Notes: generated by a model not told the origin, from the letters alone. A DNA stretch of 35,324 nucleotides from Nitrospirota bacterium (GCA_004321925.1 SCQH01000046.1:1-35324); one strand, 5' to 3'. Positions 25,872 through 33,752 are shown, numbered from the stretch's first letter. Made by a program: numbers and translations.

Positions 25872-25901
25872 ATTATATAAAACTGGACAAAATCTTTTCA
25901 A
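25872..25901 (-). promoter_or_regulatory. Sigma70 promoter of the glutamate synthase operon
   Basis: On the minus strand TTGAAA (25901-25896) and a perfect TATAAT (25877-25872) are 18 bases apart. Transcription should begin near 25865, about 17 bases before the leader hairpin and about 97 before the start codon. Confidence 0.7.
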
Positions 25902-25992
25902 CAAAGACTATCCGGCAGGGACAATAATATGCGAGCCCCGCTCTGACCGCCAAAAGGCTTGCTAAAGCCGGCAAACATGACGACAATATCAT

Positions 25993-26916
25993 ATGCCTCA
26001 GGAAACGGATAACAGACAGAGCCCGTCGGCCGGATACGTTTACGCCATAGCGGCTGCAGGGTTCTGGGCGGTCTCAGGGACGCTCTCGAAGTCGCTCTTC
26101 ATCGCAGGGACAACTCCCTTTGAGCTGGTCCAGCTCAGGACCACGATCGCTGCCGCAGTGCTTTTCATCTGGCTCATTATCAGAAGCCCGTCAGCCCTGC
26201 GCATCAGGCGCAGCGACCTCCTCTATTTTCTCCTGCTCGGGATAACGCTTGCGGTCTCTCAGGTGACCTATCTCTATGCCATCAGCAGGATACAGGTGGC
26301 TGCTGCGATCCTGCTGCAGTATCAGGCCCCGGTTTTTATCGCCCTGTATGCGGTCCTGTTCAGCCACAAGCGGTTGTCGGTCCCGGTCGTTGTCGCTATT
26401 ATGGCTGCAGTTGCCGGCTGCTACCTGGTTTCCGGTGTCTACGGCCATCATATAACAGGTTTTGACCGGGCCGGTCTTTTCGCCGGTCTCGGCTCTGCCC
26501 TCACCTTTGCGGTATACTCGGTAAAAAGTGAATACGGCATGCAGCGCTACCGGCCCCTGAGCGTTGTTTTCTATGCACTGCTTTTTGCCGCAGTCTTCTG
26601 GAATATCGTTGAACTGCCGTTTTCGGCCTTTGCACAGGTTCAGGGGACTACCGCATGGCTTAAGATAGGTTTTATCGGGGTCTTCGGGACGATCATCCCC
26701 TTTGTCTTTTACAATACCGGGATCAACCGCATCGGCGCGATCCGCGCCGGTACCGCATCGACCATGGAGCCGGTCTTTGCCGGGGTGTTAGCCTGGTCCT
26801 TCCTCGGCGAGGTCCTTGCCCCGCCTCAGATGGTCGGTGCCATGCTGGTGATCGCGGCCGTCATCCTGCTGCAGTTGGAGCGGCAGCAGGTTAAAACGGC
26901 AGCCGATCCTTCCTGA
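25993..26916 (+). CDS. EamA/DMT-superfamily transporter
   Basis: This 307-residue integral membrane protein has about ten hydrophobic segments in two EamA halves. The first half includes YVYAIAAAGFWAVSGTLSKSLF, and the second begins near AGLFAGLGSALTFAVYS. A conserved end-of-helix motif, GTASTMEPVFAGVLAWSFLGE, is near the C-terminus. DMT proteins export or import amino acids, sugars or other metabolites; the substrate cannot be predicted. No strong ribosome binding site precedes ATG 25993. It is divergent from the glt operon. Confidence 0.85.
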   Translation: MPQETDNRQSPSAGYVYAIAAAGFWAVSGTLSKSLFIAGTTPFELVQLRTTIAAAVLFIWLIIRSPSALRIRRSDLLYFLLLGITLAVSQVTYLYAISRIQVAAAILLQYQAPVFIALYAVLFSHKRLSVPVVVAIMAAVAGCYLVSGVYGHHITGFDRAGLFAGLGSALTFAVYSVKSEYGMQRYRPLSVVFYALLFAAVFWNIVELPFSAFAQVQGTTAWLKIGFIGVFGTIIPFVFYNTGINRIGAIRAGTASTMEPVFAGVLAWSFLGEVLAPPQMVGAMLVIAAVILLQLERQQVKTAADPS

Positions 26917-26947
26917 AAAAAAAAGGCCCCGTGGTCTGCACGGGGCC
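26916..26947 (-). terminator. Terminator of the DsrE-like gene
   Basis: A perfect 9-bp stem, GGCCCCGTG (26925-26933) with CACGGGGCC (26939-26947), is followed on the minus strand by nine T. It ends the DsrE-like transcript. In the plus direction there is no T run. Confidence 0.9.
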
Positions 26948-26964
26948 AAAGTGATGGGGAGGGA

Positions 26965-27354
26965 CTATATGTTGAGCTGAAAGGGCTGATACCCCTCCAG
27001 CAGCAGTTCACCCAGGAATGAGCTTGCCTTGACCTCGGTGTTCCTGATGAGGTCATCCTTTGAGATCCCGAAGGCCGGCATGAAGGCATGGCAGACGTAG
27101 AATTTCACCTTGAAGTCATCGATCAGGGTATTGAGCATATCCGCTACCACGATCTTCTGCCCTTCCATCTCCATCGAAATGGATTCAGCTATTCCTTTTT
27201 TGGCAAGTTGGACCCCGCCGCCGATGAGGAAGAAGTCCAGGGCAACGCTGTCATCAAAGGCCTTCATATTGAGGGCGATCTTCATGAGGCCGATCACCTC
27301 GATGGGCTTCTCGGTTGAGTGAGAAAGCACAAAAATAAATTTCTTCTTGTCCAT
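26965..27354 (-). CDS. DsrE/DsrF-like small sulfur-relay family protein
   Basis: This 129-residue alpha/beta protein has FIFVLSHSTEKPIEVIGLMKIALNM at the N-terminus, a glycine loop FLIGGGVQL and VKFYVCHAFMPAFGI. Cys88 sits where DsrE-family proteins carry their active cysteine. The family includes sulfur carriers and peroxiredoxin-like proteins of anaerobes. GGAGG precedes the ATG and a perfect sigma70 promoter lies upstream, so expression is probably high. It stands alone between two terminator/promoter signals. The sulfur role is inferred from family resemblance. Confidence 0.72.
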   Translation of the reverse strand: MDKKKFIFVLSHSTEKPIEVIGLMKIALNMKAFDDSVALDFFLIGGGVQLAKKGIAESISMEMEGQKIVVADMLNTLIDDFKVKFYVCHAFMPAFGISKDDLIRNTEVKASSFLGELLLEGYQPFQLNI

Positions 27355-27401
27355 AAAAACCTCCTGGTTAAAATAAGTTTAAGAGTTGCATACTTTAGAA
27401 T

Positions 27402-27430
27402 ATTATAGACAATAGAAAAAAAGATGTCAA
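27402..27430 (-). promoter_or_regulatory. Perfect-consensus sigma70 promoter
   Basis: On the minus strand TTGACA (27430-27425) and TATAAT (27407-27402) are exactly 17 bases apart. Transcription would start near 27395, about 40 bases before the DsrE-like start codon. No operator-like dyad overlaps it, so it may be constitutive. Confidence 0.85.
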
Positions 27431-27494
27431 CAAAATCAGGATACAAAGAGGAGAAAATGTCTCAGAAAGAAACGCGCGTCAAGCGCCTGTTGTC

Positions 27495-27731
27495 CTAATA
27501 CTCCCGCCATTCCATCGGGACAACGTGGTCGATGGCAAAATTGTTGAGCTGGATGACCAGTTTGTCTGCCTCTTTATACTGCTGATCAACAAACGGCTTC
27601 AATTCCCTTATCTCTGGAGTATCGTCCGTGGTGGTGTTGAGATAGGCCCTGAACTCTTTCCATTCCGAGCGCGCAGAAACTTCCTGTAACCTTGCATAGA
27701 GCTTATTGCTATAATGGTGCATGTGATACAT
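27495..27731 (-). CDS. Small hypothetical protein
   Basis: This 78-residue, mostly helical and charged protein begins MYHMHHYSNKLYARLQE and ends with VVPMEWREY. No family is recognised. It has no signal peptide, no membrane segment and no cysteine. It is divergent from the UPF0178 gene. Its ribosome binding site is weak, so it could be a chance frame, but its composition looks protein-like. Confidence 0.5.
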   Translation of the reverse strand: MYHMHHYSNKLYARLQEVSARSEWKEFRAYLNTTTDDTPEIRELKPFVDQQYKEADKLVIQLNNFAIDHVVPMEWREY

Positions 27732-27797
27732 GATAATCCGCGGGAAATCTTCGAGCGATAATAAGTGACGTATTTGTCCGCAATGAAAGGAATTTCT

Positions 27798-28250
27798 GTG
27801 ATCAGGTTATTCATAGACGCAGACGCCTGTCCGGTGAAGAATGAGGTATTCCGTGTTGCCCGGCGGTACCGACTGAAGGTATATCTTGTATCTAACTCAT
27901 CGATGCGGATACCTCCCGACGAATCCATTGAACTGATCATTGTGCATGAAGGTTTCGATGCTGCTGATGATTGGATCGCAACGCACATCACTGAAACCGA
28001 TATAGCGGTCACTGCAGACATTCCGCTTGCAGCGCGCTGCCTGAAAAAAGGCGCCCGGGTGCTTGATCCCAAGGGGCGGGTGTTCAGCGAGGACTCTATC
28101 GGCGAGGCATTGGCGACCCGGGAGTTTACAGCCTTTCTGCGCGATATGGGCACCATAACCGGCGGCCCGCCGCCTTTTGAACCAAGGGATCGCTCCCGCT
28201 TTTTGCAGCGACTGGACGAGATCATTCATGCAATCATGCGGGGATATTAG
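27798..28250 (+). CDS. UPF0178 (YaiI/YqxD) family protein
   Basis: This 150-residue protein starts IRLFIDADACPVKNE, the family hallmark with acidic residues as in PIN/NYN-type nucleases. DADDWIA-like and TADIPLAARCLKKGARVLDPKG segments follow, and RDMGTITGGPPPFEPRDRSRFLQRLD ends it. The molecular role is unknown; an RNA- or metal-related nuclease is a family-level guess. GTG 27798 with AAAGGA 6 bases upstream fits the family start better than ATG 27765 or 27783. Confidence 0.85.
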   Translation: MIRLFIDADACPVKNEVFRVARRYRLKVYLVSNSSMRIPPDESIELIIVHEGFDAADDWIATHITETDIAVTADIPLAARCLKKGARVLDPKGRVFSEDSIGEALATREFTAFLRDMGTITGGPPPFEPRDRSRFLQRLDEIIHAIMRGY

Positions 28251-28291
28251 TGGATTAATACAAAAAGAAGAAAGTTGGGAGGTAGTTTTAT

Positions 28292-28396
28292 TTGAAAAAG
28301 AGAATCGAATTGAAGGCCTACCTGGGTGCCGTGGCGACCCTGCGCCGGAGCGCTTCGCTTACGCGGCAGGAATTTGAGGCAGAGCGTTACCCGTAA
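28292..28396 (+). CDS. Possible small ORF
   Basis: A 34-codon frame starts at TTG 28292 with GGGAGG nine bases upstream. It encodes a basic peptide rich in Arg and Leu ending ERYP. It fills part of the 28251-28513 gap, where nothing else is evident. No homologue is recognised and it may be a chance frame or gene remnant. Confidence 0.25.
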   Translation: MKKRIELKAYLGAVATLRRSASLTRQEFEAERYP

Positions 28397-28513
28397 ATTC
28401 AAACTGGTGATCCGGCAGGCGGCAGGAGAGTCGTAGATCCCGCTTTTATTCAGGGATGACAGCGGAGAAATGCCGATGACCGGGCAGGAGGAGCAGAGGA
28501 GAAAAGTGAGTTT

Positions 28514-29266
28514 ATGGAAATTGTGGATCTGATCTTCGGATGTGTCGGAAAGTTACCAGAGTGGCTATGGTTCGTGATAGTGGGCGGGCCTCTTCTGGCA
28601 ATGTTTCTCTTTCATCTCTCCCTGGGGCCGCGTCGCAGCGCCCAATGGAAACGGATTGCCCTGCTGCTCGGCTTTGAGTACAACGGTGGAGATAACAGCA
28701 TGGTCAGGGCACTGAAGCCGGTCGGTTCGCACATTGCTGTCGATGGGTTTGAGACGCGGGTGCTGGAGGTACTCAGCAACGAAGAGCGGGGAGTCCAAAG
28801 ATGGCTTCTCGACCATGCCGGCAGCAAACCGCGTACGCTTTGCACGGTATGCGTCATGCGCAGCAGCGGACTTCATCTCCCTTACTTCAGACTTTTGTCC
28901 GGGAGCTCAGTGCGGTTGCCGAAAGAGCAGGTCGTCTTCCAGGAAGACCAGGAATTTTCGCGGATATTTATGCTGATAACTGATGACCCGGCTGCAATAA
29001 AGCGTCTGTTCGATCCCCTGGTGCGCCGTCACTTTGTGCGGTTATTTTATCGCTGCCGGGAACTCGAACGGGCAAATACTGACAGGCTTGACCTGCTGAT
29101 GCTTCGGGTCTCAAATGCGATCGGACGTTTTGAGGTCGAGGCTTCCGGCGACACGGTGAGTGTCCGCCTCAGCCGCCTTATCAACCCTCAAGGCGCCCCT
29201 GAATTTCTTGCCCTGACCGAAGAAACCCTGCAGATCCTTAAAGGCAAGCAGGGTGAGATGGGTTAA
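28514..29266 (+). CDS. Hypothetical membrane-anchored protein
   Basis: This 250-residue protein has one hydrophobic segment near the N-terminus (about 16-37, WLWFVIVGGPLLAMFLFHLSL). A soluble domain with FETRVLEVLSNEERGVQRWL, RLLSGSSVRLPKEQ and a helical region LVRRHFVRLFYRCRELE follows. A likely N-in/C-out or N-out/C-in anchor cannot be decided. No known domain is recognised. It may be linked to the following thioredoxin-domain gene, 56 bases downstream, but that is proximity only. Confidence 0.65.
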   Translation: MEIVDLIFGCVGKLPEWLWFVIVGGPLLAMFLFHLSLGPRRSAQWKRIALLLGFEYNGGDNSMVRALKPVGSHIAVDGFETRVLEVLSNEERGVQRWLLDHAGSKPRTLCTVCVMRSSGLHLPYFRLLSGSSVRLPKEQVVFQEDQEFSRIFMLITDDPAAIKRLFDPLVRRHFVRLFYRCRELERANTDRLDLLMLRVSNAIGRFEVEASGDTVSVRLSRLINPQGAPEFLALTEETLQILKGKQGEMG

Positions 29267-29322
29267 AATACCAAAAGAGGATAGACTATGCGATATAGAG
29301 ATAAGAAAGGGAGAATAAAATA

Positions 29323-31098
29323 ATGAACAGGCTTGGCAGTGAACGGTCACCTTACCTGAGGCATGCTGCAGACCAGCCTATCGACTGGTACCCGTGGTCG
29401 GACGAGGCCTTTCAGAGGGCGGCGGATGAGGACAAGCCCGTGTTCTTAAGTTCCGGCGCGGTCTGGTGCCACTGGTGCCATGTTATGGCGAAGGAGTGTT
29501 TTTATAATGAAGAGATCGCCGGGATGCTCAACAGGGACTTCATCTGCATCAAGCTCGACCGGGATGAGCGGCCCGACATCGACCGCCGGTATCAGCAGGC
29601 GGTCGTCGCGATAGCCGCGGCAGGCGGCTGGCCGCTCAGTGTCTTCCTCATGCCGGACAAGCGCCCTTTTTTCGGGGGCACCTATTTCCCCCCTGACGAC
29701 AGCCATGGAAGGCCCGGTTTTAAAAAAGTGCTGGCAGCCCTCCTGGACTTCTTCAAAACAAAAAGGGCCGAGGCCGATGAATATACCCAAAGGCTGCTTG
29801 AGCATCTGAGACAGGAGGGACCTGCTGCCGGAGAGCTCAGCCCGGCCATGGCCGACAGGGCAGCAGAATCCATCCTTGCGGCATTCGATTCAGCGAACGG
29901 CGGGTTTGGACAGTTCCCGAAGTTCCCGATGCCCGGAGCCATTGAGTTCCTTACCTCCCGGTATTCCCGGACGCATGACGAGTCCTCTGCCAATGTGATC
30001 AGAAGGACCCTTTCGGCCATGGCCCGGGGCGGATTCCATGACCAGTTGCAGGGCGGCTTTCACCGGTATTCGGTTGACGAGGCCTGGTTCGTCCCGCATT
30101 TCGAAAAGATGGCTGACGATAATGCCTGGCTTCTCAGGAATTATGTCTCGGCATATTCTCTTTTTGGTGATGCATATTATAAAGAGGTAGCGGAGGGGAT
30201 CGTCAGGTTTTCGAGAGAGGTGCTGTCAGCCCCTGAAGGCGGCTTTTATGCAAGCCAGGACGCTGATGTGACCCCCGACGATGAAGGCGGCTACTTCACC
30301 TGGACCGACGAAGATCTCCGGAGGGTGCTGGATGAGGATGAGTACCGGGTCCTGTTCCTGCATTACTTTTCACCGAGGGGCAGGATGCATCATGATGACA
30401 AAAAGCATGTCCTCTGCATAGCAAAAGAGCCTGAGGAGATTGCGGAGATGACCGGCCTGGAGGCTTCTCGGGTACAGGAGCTTATCAGCTCTGCCAGAAA
30501 GAAACTGCTTGCCGAACGAAGCGGAAGGGTTGCCCCGTATCTGGATACGACCATCTATACCTCGTTGAACGGGTTGTTCATCACGGCCTATATGAAGGCA
30601 TATAAGGCCCTCGGGGACGATAGCATCCGGGAGTTCGGCCTGGCCAGCCTTGACCGGATATTAAAAGAGCATGTCGCTGACGGCCGGCTCTATCACTGCA
30701 GCAATATTCCTGCCCTGCTTGACGATTATGTTTTTCTCATCGAGGCGCTGCTGGCGGCATATGAGGCCACTGCTGACCGGAAGCATCTGAGCCGGGCCGA
30801 AGAGTTCATGGAGACCTGCATCGAAAAGTTCTGGGACAGTTCCTCCGGCGGCTTCTTTGACGCAGAAGAAAAGCTGCTCGACATAACTCTCAAGCAGGTC
30901 GAAGATATCCCGCACCCTTCAGCCAATGCAGTGGCAGTGGTCTGCCTGCTGGAGCTTCAGAGGGCCCTGGGCAATGACCGGTACCTCCGTCATGCTGAAG
31001 ACTCTTTGAAGGCCTTTGCAGCCAGGGTTCCGGAGATGGGCCTGCATGCCGGATATTATTTCCGGGCATTGGACCTCTATTTTCAACTCAATGGCTGA
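29323..31098 (+). CDS. YyaL/SSP411-type thioredoxin-domain protein (DUF255)
   Basis: This 591-residue protein has an N-terminal thioredoxin-like domain. It contains SPYLRHAADQPIDWYPW, the CHWC redox site (Cys49/Cys52) and RDERPDIDRRYQQ. An (alpha/alpha)6 glycosidase-like region (about 170-590) with GGFHDQLQGGFHRYSVDE, PHFEKM and NGLFITAYMKAY follows. Family members are often 650-700 residues; this one appears to lack the C-terminal tail and overlaps the next gene by 8 bases. The physiological role is unknown; relatives are suggested to act in redox or carbohydrate metabolism. GGGAG precedes the ATG. Confidence 0.85.
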   Translation: MNRLGSERSPYLRHAADQPIDWYPWSDEAFQRAADEDKPVFLSSGAVWCHWCHVMAKECFYNEEIAGMLNRDFICIKLDRDERPDIDRRYQQAVVAIAAAGGWPLSVFLMPDKRPFFGGTYFPPDDSHGRPGFKKVLAALLDFFKTKRAEADEYTQRLLEHLRQEGPAAGELSPAMADRAAESILAAFDSANGGFGQFPKFPMPGAIEFLTSRYSRTHDESSANVIRRTLSAMARGGFHDQLQGGFHRYSVDEAWFVPHFEKMADDNAWLLRNYVSAYSLFGDAYYKEVAEGIVRFSREVLSAPEGGFYASQDADVTPDDEGGYFTWTDEDLRRVLDEDEYRVLFLHYFSPRGRMHHDDKKHVLCIAKEPEEIAEMTGLEASRVQELISSARKKLLAERSGRVAPYLDTTIYTSLNGLFITAYMKAYKALGDDSIREFGLASLDRILKEHVADGRLYHCSNIPALLDDYVFLIEALLAAYEATADRKHLSRAEEFMETCIEKFWDSSSGGFFDAEEKLLDITLKQVEDIPHPSANAVAVVCLLELQRALGNDRYLRHAEDSLKAFAARVPEMGLHAGYYFRALDLYFQLNG

Positions 31099-31678
31099 GC
31101 TTCCGGCACTTGTTGTGATCATGGTATGGCCGGTCATCCCGCTATTTTGGATCCCGGTCCATGGTCTGCCGAAGGTCTTTAAAAAGCTCGGTCTGCTCAG
31201 CTATATTGTCCCCGCGGTCCTATGGCTCCCGCTTGCCTTTATTATCTATTCAAACAGGATGGTCATCCTGTCAGGCAGGGTCGGACTGCCGGGCGGTGTG
31301 ATAGCGGCCGGCAGTATCATTTTCATCCTCGGGGCCGGCCTTCAGGTCTGGACGGCCAGGCTGCTTACGATGAAGGGGATCATGGGCATGCCCGAGGTCT
31401 CGGCAGCGGTGGAAGGCAGGTTCGTCACGAGCGGGCCTTTTGCGGTCGTCAGGCATCCCACCTACCTGTCGCACACGCTGATGTTCCTCGGCATCTTCCT
31501 GATGACCGGTTTTCATGCCCTGGGGTATCTGACCCTGCTCGACCTCCTTCTCGTCGCTCTCATCATCATCCCTCTCGAAGACCGGGAGCTGTCCGGCCGG
31601 TTCGGTCCTGCCTATGACGAATACCGCAAAAGGGTCCCGGCCTTTTTCCCGTTTAAAAGGCCCGGCAGAAATAGGTAG
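31091..31678 (+). CDS. Isoprenylcysteine carboxyl methyltransferase-like integral membrane protein
   Basis: This 195-residue protein has several membrane segments and the ICMT/PEMT-family C-terminal motifs. SGPFAVVRHPTYLSHTLMFLG binds the methyl donor. PLEDRELSGRFGPAYDEYRKRVPAFFPF follows at the end. Bacterial relatives methylate lipids or small molecules; the substrate here is unknown. ATG 31091 lies just inside the end of the thioredoxin-domain gene and is preferred over an in-frame codon at 31016. It ends ahead of the higBA pair, which runs the other way. Confidence 0.78.
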   Translation: MAELPALVVIMVWPVIPLFWIPVHGLPKVFKKLGLLSYIVPAVLWLPLAFIIYSNRMVILSGRVGLPGGVIAAGSIIFILGAGLQVWTARLLTMKGIMGMPEVSAAVEGRFVTSGPFAVVRHPTYLSHTLMFLGIFLMTGFHALGYLTLLDLLLVALIIIPLEDRELSGRFGPAYDEYRKRVPAFFPFKRPGRNR

Positions 31679-31757
31679 CCGCTGAATTCTTGAGAAGTTG
31701 TTTTATCGGTCGTGCCCGCGAGAAAGCGGCGTTATTGTAAGCACAAAAAAGGTTTTT

Positions 31758-32054
31758 CTATGCATGCGCGAGTGCGCGTATACCAGCAAGTCGTTTGCCG
31801 ATACTCGCTTTTGCAATCTTAAGGTCATAAGCCGACTGAAGATTGAGCCAGTACTGCGGAGTCTGGTTGAACGCGCGACCGAAAAGCAAAGCCAGTTCTG
31901 CCGTGACCGGCCGGTCGCCCTTGATGACATGAGAAATCCGCATGGGCGAAACGCCAACTGATCGGGCGAACTCAGCTTGTGATAATCCCATTTCACCCAG
32001 AATTTCCGCCAGGAACTCGCCCGGATGGATTGCGGGCAGACCATTCTTAATCAT
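31758..32054 (-). CDS. higA: HigA-type antitoxin
   Basis: This 98-residue Xre-family helix-turn-helix protein begins LPAIHPGEFLAEIL and has LSQAEFARSVGVSPMRISHVIKG as its DNA-binding motif, typical of HigA. It should bind and neutralise HigB and repress the operon at the palindrome 32357-32377. AAAGGAG precedes ATG 32054. Longer readings upstream add an unlikely tail. It lies 13 bases after the toxin gene, the toxin-first order usual for higBA. Confidence 0.93.
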   Translation of the reverse strand: MIKNGLPAIHPGEFLAEILGEMGLSQAEFARSVGVSPMRISHVIKGDRPVTAELALLFGRAFNQTPQYWLNLQSAYDLKIAKASIGKRLAGIRALAHA

Positions 32055-32067
32055 GTTCGTATCTCCT

Positions 32068-32349
32068 TTAATGATAATCAACGATCTCAACGTCATACGC
32101 GTCACCTTTTTCAAAGCGGAAGCAGATCCGCCACTGATCGTTAATGCGTATACTCCATTGACCTGCACGGTCGCGAGCTAATGCCTCCAGCCTGTTTGAG
32201 GGCGGAATTCGTAAATCGTCAAGACAAGTAGCACCATCAAGTTGGGTCAAACGCATTGCCGCACGTTTCAGTATATCCTGCGGAAATCGACGTGATTTCC
32301 CGGTGGCAAAGAAACGATCGGTTTCCGGAGAGGCAAACGATTGAATCAC
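32068..32349 (-). CDS. higB: HigB-type toxin (RelE superfamily mRNA interferase)
   Basis: This 93-residue protein reads from GTG 32349 as (M)IQSFASPETDRFF, the typical HigB start. It ends RINDQWRICFRFEKGDAYDVEIVDYH, with the conserved basic and aromatic residues of ribosome-dependent mRNA endonucleases. Extending to 32409 would add 20 residues without family support. The GTG lies about 7 bases after the -10 box, so the transcript may be leaderless. In this family the toxin cuts translated mRNA until HigA binds it. Confidence 0.92.
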   Translation of the reverse strand: MIQSFASPETDRFFATGKSRRFPQDILKRAAMRLTQLDGATCLDDLRIPPSNRLEALARDRAGQWSIRINDQWRICFRFEKGDAYDVEIVDYH

Positions 32350-32355
32350 AGGAAT

Positions 32356-32384
32356 ACTATAAACAAAATGTTTATAGAAGTCAA
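32356..32384 (-). promoter_or_regulatory. higBA sigma70 promoter
   Basis: On the minus strand TTGACT (32384-32379) and TATAGT (32361-32356) are 17 bases apart, each one base off consensus. The predicted transcription start coincides with the HigB GTG at 32349. The dyad operator fills the spacer and the -10. Confidence 0.75.
32357..32377. promoter_or_regulatory. higBA palindromic operator
   Basis: CTATAAACA (32357-32365) and TGTTTATAG (32369-32377) form a perfect 9-bp dyad around AAA. It overlaps the -10 and spacer of the higBA promoter, so HigA or the HigBA complex bound here would block RNA polymerase. Confidence 0.8.
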
Positions 32385-32512
32385 GCGGAGGTTCCGTGAG
32401 GCTGATCATATGTCATTTTTACGAGATCAAATTTGGCGTCATGAAGTAAATCGCATGCCTTCATCAACGCTTGGCCGTCATTTATTTCAATATGCACCAA
32501 ATTATTATTCAT
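32381..32512 (-). CDS. Small hypothetical ORF upstream of higBA
   Basis: A 43-codon frame runs from ATG 32512 to a TGA at 32381-32383, at the edge of the higBA -35 box. The peptide begins MNNNLVHIEINDGQALMKAC and looks protein-like, but no family is recognised. A stop codon sits just upstream of the ATG. It could be a remnant of a larger gene. The stretch 32513-32656 shows no other gene. Confidence 0.35.
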   Translation of the reverse strand: MNNNLVHIEINDGQALMKACDLLHDAKFDLVKMTYDQPHGTSA

Positions 32513-32656
32513 TGTCGTAGTCTAACGCGGACGTACCCCGTTTATCGGGCTGACGGACTGGCTGCAAGTTTCCTCCTGTTGCTCGCAAGTTGTTTAAGTT
32601 GGCAACGTCCCCTACTTCTCACCTTAAACTGCTCACTCCATCTTTCGATAGTCCTC

Positions 32657-33523
32657 TTATTCCTCCGGATTATCGCTGCAGCTCTGCTTACCCACGACCC
32701 ATTCGCCTTTCTCTTTCTTCATATCGATCGTGCAGTATCTTTTTTCTTTGCCTGCATGATCGGTAATAAACAGCACACCTTTGTCTCCATTGATATAACC
32801 TTCGACAAACTTAGGGTTCTTCGGCATCATCGCAACAGCAAGCTCCTTCATCATCTTCAGTTCCTCATCAGACATATTCTTTGCCTCATCCGGAGGGACC
32901 ATCTTCCTCATCTCCTTGATATCCATGCTTTTTACTTTCTTGTTATACGCAAGATACGCCTTCCATGTATCTCCGCCGTCTGCAGGGAGTTTCGTGCCGA
33001 CCTTTTTGCTCTGGGGAGCCGATATGTCTGCGCTGAAGGTGATGTCATAGCTGTACGAAACATCATCGAATCCTGATTTCTGGGGAGACTTTGTGAACGA
33101 GCGGCCGGAGATAGAACTGCCGGTAACCGCCTTTGGTTCGAAAACCTGGAAGCTAGACCCGCCGCCTACGGTCATTTTGAATCGGTTATGACTCACTTCG
33201 AAACTTATCACCTTTTTGTCGGCATCGATCGTATGCCTGACACAGTGCAATTTCCCGGCCTTCACCTGGTCATAAATCCCCATGGGTTCCTTTGCAACCT
33301 CAACGGTAACCGGGGCATCGCACATAAGCACTACCACATCCTTCTTCTTTTTGTCGAAGAAGCCCGGTTGTGAATATGCAAGAACATGCTTTATCTCAAC
33401 CGTCTTTCCGTCAACGGTGAGCTTTCCCTTTGCAGTGTTTTCGGCACCTGCCGGTACAACATTAACAGCAAGCATGAAAATTCCCAGGCAAATTGCAGCA
33501 ACTGCTGATAAATAACTTTTCAT
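32657..33523 (-). CDS. Exported hypothetical protein
   Basis: This 288-residue protein has a clear signal peptide (hydrophobic about 7-25, cleavage likely after PAGA). The mature part is rich in Lys and has four cysteines (in VLMCDAP, LHCVRH, RYCTID and KQSCSDN) that could form two disulfides. A helical stretch around MKELAVAMMPKNPKFVEGYI follows strands with VSHNRFKMTVGGGSSFQVF. No known family is recognised. GGGGAGGAA precedes the ATG, and TATAAT on the minus strand (33583-33578) is a possible -10 without a good -35. Confidence 0.72.
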   Translation of the reverse strand: MKSYLSAVAAICLGIFMLAVNVVPAGAENTAKGKLTVDGKTVEIKHVLAYSQPGFFDKKKKDVVVLMCDAPVTVEVAKEPMGIYDQVKAGKLHCVRHTIDADKKVISFEVSHNRFKMTVGGGSSFQVFEPKAVTGSSISGRSFTKSPQKSGFDDVSYSYDITFSADISAPQSKKVGTKLPADGGDTWKAYLAYNKKVKSMDIKEMRKMVPPDEAKNMSDEELKMMKELAVAMMPKNPKFVEGYINGDKGVLFITDHAGKEKRYCTIDMKKEKGEWVVGKQSCSDNPEE

Positions 33524-33634
33524 TTGATTCCTCCCCTGTCCGATGTTTGCGGCAAGTCCGCAATATTTATGTTGCTGATTATAATCCTTAGTGGGTTTAT
33601 TTCTGATAATAGTTCATGTGCTCAATAATCCCCC

Positions 33635-33747
33635 TGAAAATATTGGGGATGTGGTGTCCCACGTGTCATTCCTATCATCGCTAAGCCTGGCATAGTTTAT
33701 TATCCTTGTATAAGGCCATTCAGGACACAAGGTCCCGGATTGCTTCA
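33635..33747 (+). mobile_element. MITE-like element, copy A
   Basis: This ~113-bp sequence matches copy B (34902-35014) at roughly 100 positions by eye, in the same orientation. It has an identical core from about 33664 to 33693. Its ends are partly mirrored (GGGGATGTGGTGTCC versus GGACACAAGGTCCC), so the terminal inverted repeats are decayed. It has no gene of its own, so any movement would need a transposase elsewhere. It lies 5 bases after the stop of the 190-residue unknown gene. Confidence 0.7.
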
Positions 33748-33752
33748 TTTTG

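Noticed and set aside
27457-27498. 13-codon frame with a GAGGAG site on the plus strand
   Set aside because: Too short to support as a gene; it overlaps the end of the minus-strand 78-residue frame. It could be a remnant, but nothing else supports it.
33547-33563. Short dyad TTGCGG-N5-CCGCAA before the exported unknown protein
   Set aside because: It lies in the untranslated leader with no T run and no matching site elsewhere in the window, so neither operator nor terminator can be supported.
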